From positions 1 through 40,828 of the forward strand of contig JAIPDO010000035.1 of assembly GCA_021737645.1 (NCBI GenBank): DNA of 40,828 nt, in the 5' to 3' direction. Below, piece after piece: positions 23,613-32,917 of the stretch. Source of the stretch: Desulfarculaceae bacterium. GTDB taxonomy: Bacteria > Desulfobacterota > Desulfarculia > Desulfarculales > Desulfarculaceae. A program made the translations under genes and the position numbers. The notes beneath the pieces are model-generated. The model was given only the letters and a program-made list of their open reading frames with translations. It did not search any database and was not told the origin of the DNA. The first letter of the stretch is position 1, and the number at the start of each line of letters is the position of its first letter.

Positions 23613-24890
23613 ATGCTCTGCGACAACCCGGCTGACTTGCAACTACCCCCCATGCTCAAAATCCGCCAAGTCTTCGACATCCCCCCGGCCATCGACCCGG
23701 CCCATGCCCTGGAGCGCGAGTTCGCGGCCATCAAGGACAGCCTGAGCCTGCCGCCGGGCGCCAAGGTGGCGGTGGGGGTGGGCAGCCGGGGCATCAGCAA
23801 CTTGGCCACGGTGGTGGCCGGGGTGGTGCGGTGCCTGCGCTCGGTGGGGGCGGAGCCATTTATCATCCCCGCCATGGGCTCCCACGGCGGGGCCACGGCC
23901 CAAGGGCAAATCGAGGTGCTGGGCCACCGGGGAGTCCGCGAGGAGACCTGCGGCGCGCCCATCCGAGCCACCATGGAGGTGGTCTCCCTGGGCGAGACCG
24001 CCTGCGGCATCCCCCTGTTCGTCAATCGCCTGGCCCATGAGGCCGACGGCTTGGTGCTCATCAACCGCATCAAGCCCCACACCAACTTCATCGGCCCCAC
24101 CGAATCGGGCATCCTCAAAATGATGAGCATCGGCCTGGGCAACCAGGCGGGCGCGGAGTATTACCACCGCCTCAGCCTGGTGCGCCCCCAGTACGAAATC
24201 CTGGCCACCGCCGGTCGCGAGGCCATGGGGCGCAGCCGCTTTTTGTTCGGCGTGGCTTTGGTGGAAAACCAAAACCACCAGATCTGCAACCTGCGCCTGG
24301 CCGGGCCGGAGCGCATGGAGAAGGTGGAGACCGAGCTGATGGCCCTGGCCCGGGCTATTTTGCCGCGCCTGCCCATGGAGCAGGTGGATCTGCTAATCGT
24401 GGAGGAGATGGGCAAGGAGATATCGGGCATGGGCATCGACCCCAACGTGGTGGGGCGCGACGTGGCCGCCTACGGGGCGGTGCGCGAGAGCCCCAAGATC
24501 GCCCGCATCCATGTGCGCCGTTTGAGCGAGCACACCGCGGGCAGCGCGGTGGGCATCGGCCAAGCCGACTCCACCCTGCGCGGCCTGGTGGATGAGATCG
24601 ACCAGCAGGCCACCATCATCAATTGCCTAACCGCCTGCACCCCCGAGGCGGGCATGATCCCCCCGACCTACGACACCGACCTGGACGCGGTGGCCGCCGC
24701 CCTGATGACCATACGCCCCTACACCCTGCAGGACCTGGGCATCGTGTATATCAAGAACACCCTGGAGTTGAAAGAGCTCTACGTTTCCCAGGCCTACCGC
24801 GCGGCCCTTTCCGCCGACCCCAAGATCGAGATTGCCCCCGAGCCCTGGGCCCTCAACTTCGAACAGGGCATGCTGCGAAGCCCCTTTTAG
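23613..24890 (+). CDS. LarA-like nickel-pincer racemase/epimerase family protein (Lar_N/DUF2088)
   Basis: A 425-residue cytoplasmic protein. The N-terminal half carries the Lar_N-type pattern KVAVGVGSRGISNLATVV, AMGSHGGATAQGQ and LVLINRIKPHTNF, with ESGILKMMSIGLGNQAGAEYYH after it; the C-terminal half includes IVEEMGKEISGMGIDPNVVG. LarA enzymes use a nickel-pincer nucleotide to racemise or epimerise 2-hydroxy acids; the substrate of this subgroup is unknown. Divergent location from the nickel importer fits a nickel enzyme. AAGGAGAAGG lies just before the ATG, and TATACT at 23558-23563 is a candidate -10 box with no convincing -35. The cofactor genes larB, larC and larE are not in the window. 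Confidence 0.72.
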   Translation: MLCDNPADLQLPPMLKIRQVFDIPPAIDPAHALEREFAAIKDSLSLPPGAKVAVGVGSRGISNLATVVAGVVRCLRSVGAEPFIIPAMGSHGGATAQGQIEVLGHRGVREETCGAPIRATMEVVSLGETACGIPLFVNRLAHEADGLVLINRIKPHTNFIGPTESGILKMMSIGLGNQAGAEYYHRLSLVRPQYEILATAGREAMGRSRFLFGVALVENQNHQICNLRLAGPERMEKVETELMALARAILPRLPMEQVDLLIVEEMGKEISGMGIDPNVVGRDVAAYGAVRESPKIARIHVRRLSEHTAGSAVGIGQADSTLRGLVDEIDQQATIINCLTACTPEAGMIPPTYDTDLDAVAAALMTIRPYTLQDLGIVYIKNTLELKELYVSQAYRAALSADPKIEIAPEPWALNFEQGMLRSPF

Positions 24891-24898
24891 ATCGCCAC

Positions 24899-24938
24899 AA
24901 AAAAACGGCGCGCCGCCCAGGCCGGGCGGCGCGCCGTT
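24899..24938 (-). terminator. Intrinsic terminator of the alcohol dehydrogenase gene
   Basis: AACGGCGCGCCGCCC pairs perfectly over 15 bp with its complement around the loop GGCCT (reverse strand), followed by a TTTTTTT run. It lies 19 bases after the adh stop. On the forward strand it lacks a T-run but could still act at the end of the convergent larA-like gene. Confidence 0.9.
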
Positions 24939-24956
24939 GATTATCGAGCCGCGAGG

Positions 24957-26135
24957 CTAAAAGGCGTTGGAGTATATCTGCTCCACGTCGGCCTCGGTGA
25001 TATCCCTGGGGTTGGGCACGAACAGCCTGGCCTGGGCCATGCCGCCCTTGACCAGTTTGGGAAGGTCGTCGCGGCTGACGCCACAGTCGGTGAGCCGCGC
25101 CGAGAGGTTCACCGCCTCCATGAGCGAATACACCGCCTCCACCGACAGGGCGGCGGCCTCGTAAGGCGACAGGCCCGTGATGTCCTCGCCCATGGCTTCG
25201 GCGATGCCAGCGAACTTCTCCAGGTTGCCGCTCAGGTTGAAGGCCATGACATGGGGCAGCATGATGGCGTTGGAGCGGCCGTGGGCCATGTGGTATTCGG
25301 TGCCCAGAACGTAGGCCAGGCCGTGCACCGCGCCCAAGCCGCCGCTGGCAAAGGCCGAGCCGGAGAGGTTGGCCGCCAGCAGCATGTTGTAGCGGGGCAA
25401 CAGGTTGCCGCCCTTGGCATAGGCCTGGGGCAGATGGCGGGCGATCATGGCAATGGCCTGCAGGGAGAGTATGTCCGAGTAGGGGGTGGCGTTCACCGAG
25501 ACGTGAGTCTCGATGGCGTGCACCAAGGCGTCCAAGCCGGTGTCCGCGGTCACCGACGGCGGCACGGACAGGGTCAGATCCGGGTCCAGTATGGACACGT
25601 CGGGCAGCAGGTAGTCGCTGAAGACCACCTTCTTGGTGTTGTCCGACTCATCGGTGAGCACCATAACCCGGGTGGCTTCGCTGCCGGTACCCGCCGTGGT
25701 GGGCACCAGGATCAGCGGGGTGCCTTTTTTGGGCACCATGTCCATGCCCACGTACTCCAGCACCGATCCCGGATTCACGGCCAGGTTGGATACGATCTTG
25801 GCCGAGTCCAGGGAACTGCCGCCGCCCAGGCCCAGGCACAGGTCGTAGCCGCCCTTGCGGAACTCGTCGGCGCACTGGTCGATGACCCTGGCCGGAGGCT
25901 CGGGCAAGATGCCGTCGAACACCCCCACCTCCAGGCCCGCCGCGCTCAGCGAGTCCCGAACCGTATCGGCCAAGCCCGCTTTCATCACCCCTGCGTCGGT
26001 CACCACCAGGACCCTTTGGGCCCCTAGTTTTTTCGCTTCCGGGCCGGCCTGGGATATGGCTCCCTGGGCCAGCAGGGTTTTTTTACTCGCTAAAAAAGTG
26101 CTCAGTTTGTTTGGTTCGAAAAATGTCGTTTTCAC
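24957..26135 (-). CDS. Iron-containing (group III) alcohol dehydrogenase
   Basis: A 392-residue NAD(P)-dependent dehydrogenase of the Fe-ADH family. GGGSSLDSAK is the nucleotide-binding motif, PTTAGTGSEATRVMVL follows, and the metal ligands lie in DTGLDALVHAIE and HGLAYVLGTEYHMAHG. The start is GTG 26135: AAGGAG is six bases upstream and the family N-terminus (KTTFFEPNKLSTF) begins there, while the longer ATG frame to 26300 has no homology. Substrate, and physiological direction (alcohol oxidation or aldehyde reduction), cannot be read from sequence. It is a single-gene unit with its own terminator. Confidence 0.9.
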   Translation of the reverse strand: MKTTFFEPNKLSTFLASKKTLLAQGAISQAGPEAKKLGAQRVLVVTDAGVMKAGLADTVRDSLSAAGLEVGVFDGILPEPPARVIDQCADEFRKGGYDLCLGLGGGSSLDSAKIVSNLAVNPGSVLEYVGMDMVPKKGTPLILVPTTAGTGSEATRVMVLTDESDNTKKVVFSDYLLPDVSILDPDLTLSVPPSVTADTGLDALVHAIETHVSVNATPYSDILSLQAIAMIARHLPQAYAKGGNLLPRYNMLLAANLSGSAFASGGLGAVHGLAYVLGTEYHMAHGRSNAIMLPHVMAFNLSGNLEKFAGIAEAMGEDITGLSPYEAAALSVEAVYSLMEAVNLSARLTDCGVSRDDLPKLVKGGMAQARLFVPNPRDITEADVEQIYSNAF

Positions 26136-26208
26136 GCTCAACTCCTTGCTACGCCGGATCTCTTGTTGAGCCACAGGGAGACGCATTCCACGGTCCCCTT
26201 GGGCAAGA

Positions 26209-26220
26209 AGATAATTATCT
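26209..26220. promoter_or_regulatory. Perfect palindrome upstream of adh
   Basis: AGATAATTATCT is a 12-bp perfect palindrome 74 bases before the adh start, in an otherwise GC-rich stretch. It could be an operator, or chance. I see no strong sigma-70 pair in 26136-26300. Confidence 0.3.
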
Positions 26221-26317
26221 CCAAAAGTACCACTCCGAACACAACCCCCGAAACTCTTAAAAAGCGGGTGTCGCAACTGATTCGGATGCACTCCCGTCAT
26301 GCGGGCATTATGGCGCT

Positions 26318-26425
26318 TTGCGCCGGCGGGCCAAAGATATTAAACATGCCGCGCAGGCCCTGGGGATGCATCCAGCCATCTTTTGCAGCAGGCTGGCCGC
26401 GGACAAGAGTTTGCCGTGGCGATGA
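26318..26425 (+). pseudogene. Possible relic of a phage CI-type helix-turn-helix repressor
   Basis: In the 380-base gap 26136-26515 one forward frame encodes AKDIKHAAQALGMHPAIFCS followed by RLAADKSLPWR and a TGA at 26423. This resembles the CI-repressor N-terminal pattern (ALG-x-SPS-xxS-xRKK-x-xSIPW). No ATG is available; the frame is open upstream to about 26255 and TTG 26318 is only the first plausible start. With no effector domain and no ribosome site it is more likely a relic than a gene. The remainder of the gap holds nothing else that I can support. Confidence 0.3.
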
Positions 26426-26515
26426 GACGCAGGCGTCAACCATAAGAGGCCAAGTGCCGCAAATTTTCATGAGCTTAGGAGTAAGGTAGTCTTTTTACCA
26501 GGCTCGGGCGGCTGG

Positions 26516-27856
26516 TTAGTATTCCTCGCCGCCGTTGCCCTGGTACACCCGCACTTTGTTACGTCCGTCCTGCTTGGCCTGATAAAGGGCTTGGTCCGCC
26601 GCCTTATAGAGTTCTTCCATCTGCTCCATGCCCGGCTCCAACGCCGCCACTCCCAGACTGATGGTTATGCGCACCTGATGGTGACCCACCGTAACGGCTT
26701 GGGTCTCCACCGCCGTTCTTAGGCGCTCGGCCGTTTTGCAGGCGTCCTGCAAGCTGGATTCAGGCAGGATAAAGGCGAACTCCTCCCCGCCCACCCGGGC
26801 GAACAGATCAAAGGAGCGGACCTTTTCCAATCCGATGCGGGCCAGTTCGCGCAGGACCTGGTCCCCCACGTCGTGGCCGAAGGTGTCGTTGACCTTCTTG
26901 AACTTGTCTACGTCCATCATAATAACGGCCAAATCCGTGCCATAGCGCTTGGCGCGCTGGAGTTCGCTGCCCGCCACCTGCCAGAAGCGCCGCCGGTTGG
27001 CCAGGCCGGTGAGGGCGTCGGTGGAAGCCAGGGTGCGTAGCCGTTCCTCGCTCTCGCGCAGAGCCGCTTCCGCCTGCTTGCGGCGCTCTATCTCTTGCTG
27101 GGCCTGAGTCAGCTCCTCTTTAATTTGGGCGAACTGCCTGAGGATGGCCAGCACCGGGCGCTGGGTTATCTGGGTTCCCCAGCTGCGGTTTTGCCAAGAG
27201 AGATAGGCCCACAACAGAGGCGCGGCGAAACAGGAGACGATAAGGCGGCTCATGGCGGTGCCCTGGATGATGGAGAGCCACTCGCCGGTGCCCGCGAAGG
27301 CCGCGGTGGCGAACAGGATCACATCCAACCACATCACACCCAGCAGGGTGAAGAAGGCCCGGATACCCATGGGTATCCACTGGAAACGGTTGTTCATGTA
27401 TTCCCAGGCGATGGCCAAAAACACCAAGTCCATAGAGGTGGCGAACACCGAAGCGATGTTTATGCGCAAGCTGGGCGAGGGCACGTAACCCAGGGCGGGC
27501 ACCCCGCCGATCTTCATCTGGAAGTTGAGCACCAGGGCGATCAGCGGCACCATGACCGAAACCCCGATCACCGTGGAGATGATGATGCGCGTGGCCCTGA
27601 GGCCGTCAAAGACATAGACCACGAACACGCCTAGAAGCAAAGAAGTGTAAAACACGGTGGAGCCCACCACAAAGGTGATGCCTCCCAAATGGACGGCGAC
27701 GCCCGCATCGGTGACCCAAGACATGACGGCGGTTACCCCACCGACCAGAGCATAGTAGTGGGCCAAGCCGAAGCGGTGGCGCAAAGAGTGGGTGCCCAGC
27801 ACCATTAGGTAAACCACCACCGCCTCGGCCATCAAGATGACTATTTCAAAGCTCAA
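26516..27856 (-). CDS. Membrane-bound diguanylate cyclase (GGDEF)
   Basis: A 446-residue protein. Residues 1-220 hold about seven membrane helices (sensor part, unassigned; loosely like VUT/YhhQ-type modules), 235-275 a coiled-coil linker (REFAQ-like, EELTQAQQEIERRKQAEA), and 275-440 a GGDEF domain with DALTGLANRR, MDVDKFKKVNDTFGHDVGDQ and active-site GGEEF at 356-360. The product-inhibition I-site RSFD (347-350) lies five residues before it, so it is likely an active, feedback-inhibited cyclic-di-GMP synthase. The start is TTG 27856 with only a weak GGTG upstream. The 234-base stretch 27857-28090 beyond it shows no gene or clear terminator. Confidence 0.9.
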   Translation of the reverse strand: MSFEIVILMAEAVVVYLMVLGTHSLRHRFGLAHYYALVGGVTAVMSWVTDAGVAVHLGGITFVVGSTVFYTSLLLGVFVVYVFDGLRATRIIISTVIGVSVMVPLIALVLNFQMKIGGVPALGYVPSPSLRINIASVFATSMDLVFLAIAWEYMNNRFQWIPMGIRAFFTLLGVMWLDVILFATAAFAGTGEWLSIIQGTAMSRLIVSCFAAPLLWAYLSWQNRSWGTQITQRPVLAILRQFAQIKEELTQAQQEIERRKQAEAALRESEERLRTLASTDALTGLANRRRFWQVAGSELQRAKRYGTDLAVIMMDVDKFKKVNDTFGHDVGDQVLRELARIGLEKVRSFDLFARVGGEEFAFILPESSLQDACKTAERLRTAVETQAVTVGHHQVRITISLGVAALEPGMEQMEELYKAADQALYQAKQDGRNKVRVYQGNGGEEY

Positions 27857-28090
27857 AGATCACCGTGCGCCAGGTAAGCCCCTATCTCAAGCCTGGTCCC
27901 TCGGCAAAACTCACGGAGGGTCAATTTCCTGGGCTATTACCAAGGCCTGGCCGGGGCGGTTTACTCAAACCAAAAGCATGCTGGAGTTGGGCAATTAATC
28001 TTGGCTATTTGTATCACAGCAATAGTTATCAATCCACATTAACCCCCCATCAAAAAGCTATAGTTTTGGACGGGGCCGAAGCCTCACTCC

Positions 28091-28887
28091 TCAACGCACC
28101 AGGGCCTGGCGCAACTCCCCGGCCAAGCGGCTAACCGCCTCCACCGCCTCCTGGGGCGTTTTGGCCTGGTGCACCTGGCGCACCAGTGCGCTGCCCACCA
28201 CCACGCCGTCGGCCACCGGTGCCAGGGCCGCAGCCTGGGCCGGAGTGGCCACCCCGAAGCCCACCGCCACCGGCAGCGAAGAGCGGGCCCGCACCTTTTG
28301 CATGGCCGCCAAACGCTCGGGGGGAAGCTCCAACTCGGTGCCGGTCACCCCGTCCATGGACACGTAGTACAAGAAGCCGCCACCCGCCGCCAAAATGAGG
28401 TCCAGGCGCTCCATGGGGGTGCCGGGCGCGGCCATGAACACCGGGTCCAGGCCGTGGGCTTGGCAAGCATCCAACCACTCAACCGCCTCCTCGGGGGGCA
28501 GATCGGGGATGATCACCCCGCTCACCCCGGAGCCGGAGGCCCGCTTGGCGAATTCTTCGTAGCCCATGGTCAGCACGGGATTGACGTAAGTCATGGCCAC
28601 CAGGGCGGCCTGGGTCTTGGCCGCGGCCCGCTCCATGGTCTGCAAAATCTTGACCGGAGTGGCCCCGGCCTCCAGGGCCCTCTGGCTGGAGAGCTGGATG
28701 GTGGGGCCGTCGGCCAGGGGGTCGGAGAACGGCAGGCCCACCTCGATCACCTCGGAGCCAAGGTCGTCCAGGGCGGTGATCAGCTCCAGGCAGGTGTCGG
28801 CGTTGGGAAAGCCGCCGGTGACATAGGGTACGAACGCGGCCCGGCCCTGCTCGGCCGCGGCGGCGAATTTTTCGCGTATGACGGGGT

Positions 28888-28891
<4 letters not shown>
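28091..28891 (-). CDS. trpA: Tryptophan synthase alpha chain
   Basis: A 266-residue TIM-barrel subunit that cleaves indole-3-glycerol phosphate to indole. [19 protein letters not shown] holds the catalytic Glu region, [15 protein letters not shown] holds the catalytic Asp, and [13 protein letters not shown] is the phosphate-binding loop. The ATG overlaps the trpB stop by four bases, with GGAGAAG upstream in trpB. It is the last gene of the trp operon; no convincing intrinsic terminator follows within 28000-28090. Confidence 0.95.
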
Positions 28892-30117
<1,226 letters not shown>

Positions 30118-30678
30118 GGTCTTTGACGCCTTTCTCTTTTTCAACGCCGCTGGAAACATCCACGGCAAAGGGTTGAACTTGCTTTATGGCCCGGCCCACG
30201 TTGTCCGGAGTCAATCCTCCGGCCAATATCACCGGGCGCTGCCGGGAAACGCCGCAGGCAAGACCCCAGTCGAAGCTCTGGCCCGTGCCCCCCACGGCCT
30301 GGGGATGATAGGTGTCCAGCAGCAAAGAGCAGCTAGAGTAAACCGCCGCGTCGGGAAGCCGCTCCGGGGACACCCTGAGGGCCTTGATTACCCGGCGGCC
30401 CAGGGCGGCGGCATAATCTTCGTCCTCGTCGCCGTGCAGTTGCACCCAGTCCAGGCCGCAATATCGGCGCAGCTCGCTCACCTCAACCAGCGGGGCGTCA
30501 ACGAACACCCCCACCGTGTTCACCAGGGGAGGCAGCGCCGCGATTATGTCCCGTGCCTGCTCCGGGCTCACCTGGCGGGAGCTGGGAGCCAGCACGAAAC
30601 CCAGGGCGTCGGCCCCAAGACGGCAGGCGGCCAATGCGTCGTCCAGGTTGGTGATGCCGCATATCTTTATCCGGGGGG

Positions 30679-31476
30679 TCACGGTGCCTCCACCAACTCA
30701 CGCAGGGTGGCTGTGGGGTCCGAGGCCAACATGAGGCTGGTGCCCACCAAAAAGGCGTCCAACCCGGCGGCCTTTAGCGCCCTCACCTGCTCCGGGCGGC
30801 TCACTCCGCTCTCGGCCACCACGGTAACCTTGGCCGGGATGATGCGTCTGAGCTCCCGGCTGGTGTCCAGGCTGACCTTCAGGGTCTTGAGGTCGCGGTT
30901 GTTGATGCCCACCAGGGGCGGGTCAAGGGCCAACACCGGCTCCAGCTCCGCCGCCTTGTGCACCTCCAGCAGCACCTCCATGCCCAGCCCCTTGGCCAGG
31001 TGGTACAGCTCGGCCAGCTCAGGGCCTTCCAGGGCGGCGGCGATGAGCAGCACCGCGTCGGCCCCGGCGGCTCGTGCCTGGTACACCTGGGCCGAGTCGA
31101 TGATGAAGTCCTTGCGCAGGGCGGGCATGGGCACCGCCTGGCGGGCGGCGGCCAGGTCCGCGAGGGTGCCGCCGAAAAACGGCATATCCGTGAGCACCGA
31201 AAGCGCCGCCGCGCCCCCGGCCTGATAGGCCTTGGCCCTGGTCGGCACGTCCTCGCCGGGGGCCAGATCGCCCCGCGAGGGAGAGCGCCGCTTAATCTCC
31301 GCGATCACCGCAATGCCCGGCGCTTGGCGCAAGGCAGCCAGGAAGGGACGGGCCGGGGGCGCGGACTCGGCCTCCCGGCGCAGCTCGGCCAGGGAGCGCG
31401 CCGCCTTGAGCGCGGCCACCTCCTGCCGCTTGGCTTCCAAAATGCGGGCCAGCACGCCCAGGTCGGAATAGGCCAT
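30679..31476 (-). CDS. trpC: Indole-3-glycerol phosphate synthase
   Basis: A 265-residue TIM barrel that closes the indole ring. IAEIKRRSPSRGDL contains the catalytic Lys, LRKDFIIDSAQVYQARAAGA the second Lys and Asp, LVGINNRDLKTLKV the Asn-Arg pair, and VAESGVSRPEQV the Glu-Ser motif. Start ATG 31476 is one base after the trpD stop with GGAGG upstream. It is not fused to trpF, unlike in enterobacteria. Confidence 0.95.
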   Translation of the reverse strand: MAYSDLGVLARILEAKRQEVAALKAARSLAELRREAESAPPARPFLAALRQAPGIAVIAEIKRRSPSRGDLAPGEDVPTRAKAYQAGGAAALSVLTDMPFFGGTLADLAAARQAVPMPALRKDFIIDSAQVYQARAAGADAVLLIAAALEGPELAELYHLAKGLGMEVLLEVHKAAELEPVLALDPPLVGINNRDLKTLKVSLDTSRELRRIIPAKVTVVAESGVSRPEQVRALKAAGLDAFLVGTSLMLASDPTATLRELVEAP

Positions 31477-31477
31477 C

Positions 31478-32524
31478 CTAGGCCTCCGCCGCCTCAAGGC
31501 GCAGGCCCTTGGCAAAGGAGATGAGATCCTCCAGCTTACCCAGGGCCGCCCCGGAGTCGATGATCTCGGCGGCAAGAGCCACGCCCTGAGCCAGGTCCGG
31601 GGCCTTGTACGCCGCCACCAGGGCCGCCGCCGCGTTCATGAGCACCATGTCGCGCTTGGGGCCTTTTTGGCCGGAGAGCACGTCCAGGGTGTGGGCGCGG
31701 CACTGCTCCACCGAGCCGCCCAGCACGTCATCCAGGGTGGCCCGCGCCAGGCCCACATCTTCGGGGGCGACCTCCAGCATGGTCACCTCGCCGTCCTTGA
31801 GGCGAGCCATGCGGGTGGTCCCGGTGATGGTTATCTCGTCCAGGCCGCCCTCACCGTGCACCACAAAGGCGCTGGTGGCCCCCAGGCGGCCCAACACGTG
31901 GGCCAGGGGCTCCACCAGCTTGGAGTCGTACACCCCCACCACCAACACCGAGGCCCCGGCGGGGTTGGTCAGGGGGCCCAGCAGGTTGAAGATGGTGCGC
32001 TGGCCGATCTCCCGGCGGGGACCGATGGCGTGCTTCATGGCCCCGTGCAGGACCGGCGCGAACAAGAAGCCCACCCCCACCTCGTCCACGCACAGGGCGA
32101 TCTGCCGGGCGTCCAGGTCCAGGGGCACCCCCAGGCTCTCCAGGAGGTCGGCCGCCCCGCAGGAGCTGCTCACCGCCCGGTTGCCGTGCTTGGCCACTTT
32201 GAGACCGGCGGCGGCGGCCACGAAGGCAGTGGTGGTGGACACGTTGAAGGTGCCCGCCCCGTCGCCGCCGGTGCCCACGATGTCCACCAGCACCCCGTCG
32301 TCCGCCGCGCACCCACAAGCCACCGGGGTGGCTTTGGCCCGCATGACCTGGGCCGCCCCGCTGATCTCCTCCAGGCTCTCGCCTTTCATGCGCAGGGCTA
32401 TGAGCAACGCCCCGATCTGGGCCGGGGTGGCCTTGCCTTCCATGATCTGGTCCATGGCCCCTATCATCTCCGGTTCGCTCAGGTCGCGTCCGCTCACCGC
32501 CTTGGCAATGGCTTCCTGAATCAT
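31478..32524 (-). CDS. trpD: Anthranilate phosphoribosyltransferase
   Basis: A 348-residue enzyme joining anthranilate to PRPP. The glycine-rich PRPP loop is VDIVGTGGDGAGTFNVSTT, then KHGNRAVSSSCGAADLLESLG, and the anthranilate channel region around GPRREIGQRTIFNLLGPL. It is the stand-alone form with no fused TrpG glutaminase. AGGAG lies nine bases before the ATG. It is the first structural gene after two tandem attenuators. No trpE or trpG accompanies it in this window, so anthranilate must be made from genes elsewhere. Confidence 0.95.
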   Translation of the reverse strand: MIQEAIAKAVSGRDLSEPEMIGAMDQIMEGKATPAQIGALLIALRMKGESLEEISGAAQVMRAKATPVACGCAADDGVLVDIVGTGGDGAGTFNVSTTTAFVAAAAGLKVAKHGNRAVSSSCGAADLLESLGVPLDLDARQIALCVDEVGVGFLFAPVLHGAMKHAIGPRREIGQRTIFNLLGPLTNPAGASVLVVGVYDSKLVEPLAHVLGRLGATSAFVVHGEGGLDEITITGTTRMARLKDGEVTMLEVAPEDVGLARATLDDVLGGSVEQCRAHTLDVLSGQKGPKRDMVLMNAAAALVAAYKAPDLAQGVALAAEIIDSGAALGKLEDLISFAKGLRLEAAEA

Positions 32525-32544
32525 GGCTGCTTTCTCCTACCGCT

Positions 32545-32588
32545 AAAAAAAACTAAAACCGCGAACTTCCTTTTGGGAGTCCGCGGTT
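32545..32588 (-). terminator. trp attenuator 2 (proximal to trpD)
   Basis: AACCGCGGACTCCC and GGAAGTTCGCGGTT form a 14-bp stem with one mismatch around AAAA, followed by TTAG and eight T, ending 20 bases before trpD. The 5' arm CGGACTCCC (forward 32575-32583) is also perfectly complementary to GGGAGTCCG inside leader peptide 2 (forward 32625-32633), giving a 9-bp antiterminator. Confidence 0.88.
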
Positions 32589-32613
32589 GTTTGGCCCGAT
32601 GCCTGAAGGCTCT

Positions 32614-32697
32614 CTAGGGCAAAACGGACTCCCGGCCCGTAAATCGCCACCACCGCCAGCAATAGCAATTTTGTTTGTCGCGCCGCCCGGGGGTCAT
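32614..32697 (-). CDS. trp leader peptide 2
   Basis: A 27-codon ORF starting MTPGRRDKQN and continuing CYCWRWWRFTGRESVLP before TAG. Three Trp codons (14, 16, 17) are clustered. The antiterminator segment GGGAGTCCG spans codons 22-25, just after the Trp run. A ribosome stalled at Trp would leave it free to pair with the terminator arm; one that reads through would cover it. The ribosome site is weak (GAGAG). It lies between attenuator 1 and attenuator 2. Confidence 0.82.
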   Translation of the reverse strand: MTPGRRDKQNCYCWRWWRFTGRESVLP

Positions 32698-32713
32698 GTC
32701 GATCACTCTCGTC

Positions 32714-32760
32714 TCAAAAAAGAACCGGGGCCGTGAACCTCTTTTGGTCCACGGCCCCGG
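32714..32760 (-). terminator. trp attenuator 1 (distal)
   Basis: CCGGGGCCGTGGACC pairs over 15 bp (one G-U) with GGTTCACGGCCCCGG around AAAAGA, followed by TTCTTTTTT. The arm GTGGACCA (forward 32745-32752) is complementary over 8 bp to TGGTCCAC inside leader peptide 1 (forward 32803-32810), the antiterminator. Confidence 0.9.
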
Positions 32761-32785
32761 TGATTGCCTGCTTTAGCTGGGGTGC

Positions 32786-32857
32786 CTAACGCTTGGGCGC
32801 GGGTGGACCACTCCTGTTCCAGTTGTGCCACCAATAACGCCACGCAGTGTTAAACAT
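32786..32857 (-). CDS. trpL: trp leader peptide 1
   Basis: A 23-codon ORF starting MFNTAWRYWWHNWN and ending PPAPKR before TAG. It has four Trp codons (6, 9, 10, 13) in 23. AGGGAG lies about eight bases upstream of the ATG. The antiterminator segment TGGTCCAC falls at codons 16-19, right after the last Trp, and the terminator hairpin begins about 25 bases after the stop. This is the standard layout of ribosome-mediated trp attenuation. Confidence 0.9.
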   Translation of the reverse strand: MFNTAWRYWWHNWNRSGPPAPKR

Positions 32858-32888
32858 CACAAAATCTCCCTTGAATTTCTGTATACAA

Positions 32889-32917
32889 AAATTACCCCCA
32901 AATGCGGCTTCGGTCAA
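32889..32917 (-). promoter_or_regulatory. Possible trp operon promoter
   Basis: On the reverse strand TTGACC (32917-32912) and TAATTT (32894-32889) are 17 bases apart, overlapping the last codon of tyrA. A nearby TATACA is an alternative -10. The match is partial, and read-through from tyrA may also supply transcripts. Confidence 0.35.

Noticed and set aside
26163..26489. 108-codon forward open frame between adh and the GGDEF gene
   Set aside because: No ribosome site, no homologous pattern, and its frame conflicts with the more protein-like short HTH frame.
28000..28090. Terminator after trpA
   Set aside because: Only very short or mismatched stems are visible; no T-run follows a convincing hairpin.
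27865..28134. 89-codon forward open frame running into trpA
   Set aside because: Overlaps the end of trpA in antisense and shows no motif; no good ribosome site.
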